Source: an uncultured Haemophilus sp. (GTDB lineage: Bacteria; Pseudomonadota; Gammaproteobacteria; Enterobacterales; Pasteurellaceae). From it: DNA of 6,126 nt. The DNA is taken from positions 1-6,126 of the forward strand of contig CAUGKJ010000061.1 in NCBI GenBank assembly GCA_959600045.1, read 5' to 3'. Shown here piece by piece: positions 5,703 through 6,126 of the stretch. Position numbers and translations under genes: made by a program. Under the pieces are notes generated by a model. It had not been told where the DNA came from and ran no database searches. It saw nothing but the letters and a program-made list of their open reading frames with translations. Each line of letters opens with the position of its first letter. Position 1 is the stretch's first letter.

Positions 5703-5999
5703 ATGTCAATCAAAACAGAAGTTTTATTTAACAATACTTGGAATGTCCGTATCAGTGATCCAGGTGAAGAAGGGGCTCAAAGCCACTTTTTTGAAACCAT
5801 TTATCTCACGCTCACGGCTTATTTTGAAGGCGAAAATGTGCGTTATGAATTTGTGCGTAAAGTAGAAGATCAAGTAAAAATCAAACGCTCATTTACGGAA
5901 TTAGGTGAGTTATTCAAATTCTTAGGGGATTATCTGGATCCAGTTTCACTCGGTAACCTCGGGGTAAAAATAGGTAACTTAGGCGTAAAAGCTGAATAA
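5703..5999 (+). CDS. Uncharacterised 98-residue protein with C-terminal GNLGVK repeat
   Basis: Not recognised as a member of a characterised family. The reading frame is credible: GAGGAAG lies five bases before the ATG, codon use resembles its neighbours, and a terminator follows 14 bases after the stop. The protein is acidic to neutral with no signal peptide or obvious membrane segment. It starts with VLFNNTWNVRISDPGEEGAQ (8-27), which looks like alternating beta structure. A mixed stretch with YFEGENVRYEFVRKVEDQ (40-57) follows, then ELGELFKFLGDYLDP (66-80). It ends with two tandem heptads, GNLGVKI and GNLGVKA (84-97). Probably a cytoplasmic protein limited to Pasteurellaceae, but that is an impression. 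It lies 25 bases after arfA on the same strand; its expression may depend on readthrough of the arfA hairpin or on its own weak promoter. Confidence 0.82.
   Translation: MSIKTEVLFNNTWNVRISDPGEEGAQSHFFETIYLTLTAYFEGENVRYEFVRKVEDQVKIKRSFTELGELFKFLGDYLDPVSLGNLGVKIGNLGVKAE
5952..5993 (+). repeat. Two-copy 21-base tandem repeat encoding GNLGVK(I/A)
   Basis: Units at 5952-5972 and 5973-5993 agree at 15 of 21 bases and at six of seven encoded residues. Two of the three differing codons are wholly or partly synonymous changes (CTC/TTA and GGG/GGC), so the protein repeat appears conserved better than the DNA, suggesting an old duplication. It is the last part of the 98-residue protein. Confidence 0.8.
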
Positions 6000-6013
6000 C
6001 GTCTCTACCAATA

Positions 6014-6045
6014 AAAAAGTGCGGTCAAATTTAACCGCACTTTTT
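6014..6045. terminator. Bidirectional terminator made of two inverted uptake signals
   Basis: AAAAAGTGCGGT (6014-6025) and ACCGCACTTTTT (6034-6045) form a perfect 12-bp stem around an 8-base AT-rich loop. T-rich sequence leaves the stem on both strands. Exact uptake signals occupy 6017-6025 and 6034-6042. It lies between two convergent genes, 14 bases after the stop at 5999 and 15 bases from the stop at 6061, so it can serve both. Confidence 0.9.
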
Positions 6046-6060
6046 ATTTCTCAACTCATA

Positions 6061-6126
6061 TTATTGTGCAAGTAATACACCTAATGCTGAATACAAGGAT
6101 TGAGCCGCTTCATTTGGTAATGCCTT
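6061..6126 (-). CDS. C-terminal end of a minus-strand gene cut by the window edge
   Basis: The minus strand is open for 21 codons up to a TAA at 6061-6063, ending in the residues ALPNEAAQSLYSALGVLLAQ, an amphipathic helix-like tail. The other plus-strand frame here is broken by stops. The two-way terminator ending 15 bases beyond the stop supports a real gene end. The fragment is too short for me to assign a family. Confidence 0.6.
   Translation of the reverse strand, partial: KALPNEAAQSLYSALGVLLAQ

Overview
The window is AT-rich, gene-dense bacterial chromosome. It carries seven exact copies of the 9-base DNA uptake signal AAGTGCGGT or its complement, the type used by naturally transformable Pasteurellaceae such as Haemophilus, Pasteurella and Aggregatibacter. 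Proteins recognisable as MenA, RraA, TrmO, PerM, a YfgD-type ArsC and ArfA are all close to their gammaproteobacterial (E. coli) counterparts as recalled from memory. Together these point to a Haemophilus-like member of the Pasteurellaceae; the species cannot be fixed from the sequence alone. No phage, insertion sequence, CRISPR array, tRNA or rRNA is visible, and no gene-free stretch exceeds about 165 bases.

Layout. Positions 25-1410 (minus) encode an SLC13/DASS-type anion:sodium symporter, with a CRP/FNR-like palindrome in its leader. Positions 1574-3030 (minus) hold the menA-rraA pair: menaquinone prenyltransferase followed by the RNase E inhibitor RraA, ended by a terminator built from two inverted uptake signals. 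trmO (3092-3829, plus) diverges from menA and meets perM (3866-4912, minus) at a shared two-way terminator. From 4913 onward the plus strand carries a YfgD-type arsC (5007-5357), the ribosome-rescue gene arfA (5423-5677) and an unrecognised 98-residue protein (5703-5999). A second inverted-uptake-signal terminator (6014-6045) separates that gene from the last 21 codons of a minus-strand gene that runs off the right edge.

How the parts relate. menA and rraA look like one transcript, in the same order as in E. coli. The perM/arsC divergent pair resembles the E. coli perM / bepA-yfgD neighbourhood with bepA absent. The most interesting element is arfA. A 19-bp hairpin with a T-tract lies inside its coding region, so most transcripts should lack a stop codon. 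That is the known logic by which ArfA is made only when tmRNA (trans-translation) fails. Its putative promoter also fires into the terminator hairpin of the gene before it. None of this is a wholly new system; it is a compact Pasteurellaceae version of the ArfA feedback circuit with some unusual local architecture.
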